Source: Clostridiales bacterium (GTDB taxonomy: Bacteria > Bacillota > Clostridia > Oscillospirales > CAG-272). Taken from it: a stretch of DNA of 5,985 nt. The stretch lies in contig JAGZAC010000114.1 of the NCBI GenBank assembly GCA_018370615.1, positions 1 to 5,985 on the forward strand. Reading direction: 5' to 3'. The notes under the pieces were generated by a model that saw only the letters and a list, made by a program, of their open reading frames with translations, did no database searches and was not told the DNA's origin. Numbering within the stretch: position 1 is the stretch's first letter; every line of letters starts with the position of its first letter. Made by a program: the position numbers and the translations under genes. Shown piece after piece: positions 5,815 to 5,985 of this stretch.

Positions 5815-5927
5815 AAGCCTTCCCTGTGCAAGGGAAGGTGCGTTTTGCGAAGCAAAACTCGGGGGAGTTGTAAGGTAGAACAATCCCCCACCCGCTTCGC
5901 GGGAGCCCCCTTTGGTAAAGGGGGCCT
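5815..5927. repeat. Inverted pair of repeat units, diverged copy (direct 5815-5871, inverted 5880-5927)
   Basis: It has the same architecture as 251-361 with coordinated changes. The first hairpin is CCTTCCC/GGGAAGG instead of CCTCCCC/GGGGAGG. The second is GTTTTGC-GAA-GCAAAAC instead of CACGGC-AAC-GCCGTG. The last stem is GCCCCCTTT-GGT-AAAGGGGGC instead of GCTCCCTT/AAGGGAGC. The inverted unit keeps CCCGC-TTC-GCGGG. Pairing is kept throughout although arm sequences differ from cluster A. Confidence 0.8.
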
Positions 5928-5937
5928 ATAGCCTGCG

Positions 5938-5985
5938 GAGCCTCCCCAGTGGGGGAGTTCATGCGCAGTTCCTTGCAAGGGTCCT
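5938..5985. repeat. Palindromic repeat variant running to the window edge
   Basis: GAGCCTCCCCAGTGGGGGAG matches the left half of the element at 616-664. The centre (TTCATGCGCAGTTCC) has lost the perfect GAGTTGC/GCAACTC stem, and the right end CAAGGGTCCT is altered. It is probably a decayed copy or cut by the window edge. Confidence 0.55.

Overview
The window looks like chromosome from a gut-type Gram-positive Clostridia, most likely an Oscillospiraceae/Ruminococcaceae relative. The reasons are mid-range GC, consensus sigma-A promoters, G-rich ribosome binding sites, CobW/YcgQ-type proteins, a FIVAR-bearing surface protein, and a 'GCCTCCCC...GGGGAGG' dispersed repeat of a type I associate with that group. 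The organism is inferred; no rRNA or other marker gene is present.

Layout. Positions 1-171 hold the 3' end of a plus-strand gene I do not recognise. Positions about 203-728 carry no credible gene: they are a cluster of GC-rich, hairpin-forming repeats, including a tandem duplication of about 182 bp. A perfect 13-bp-stem terminator (742-772) separates this from three minus-strand genes. Read in the direction of transcription these are: (i) 5612-3051, a secreted, C-terminally membrane-anchored 853-residue protein with two FIVAR-like helical modules and a possible glycosidase-like core, behind a perfect consensus promoter (TTGACA, 17 bp, TATAAT); (ii) 2750-1743, a classical CobW/COG0523 GTPase with GCICC motif and a His/Cys-rich metal-binding segment, with its own promoter and a leader hairpin; (iii) 1716-772, a divergent CobW-like GTPase without CxCC, whose C-terminal half resembles the C-terminal (DUF1980-like) domain of YcgQ. 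Genes ii and iii are 26 nt apart and end at the 742-772 terminator, so they form a two-gene operon. More repeat copies lie between genes i and ii (2878-2932 plus fragments) and at the right end (about 5786-5985).

How the genes may work together. COG0523 proteins are GTP-dependent metal chaperones or insertases. The pairing of a metal-binding CobW with a CobW-YcgQ-like fusion suggests a metal (probably zinc) delivery or homeostasis module, possibly acting with a YcgR-type permease outside the window. The surface protein is a separate unit, perhaps in glycan binding or processing, and nothing visible ties it to metal handling.

The most notable points are the GTPase/YcgQ-like fusion, and the repeat family. 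In the repeats the small-hairpin arms differ between copies while pairing is preserved (CACGGC/GCCGTG, GTCAGC/GCTGAC, GTTTTGC/GCAAAAC, CCCGC/GCGGG, CGCAAC/GTTGCG).
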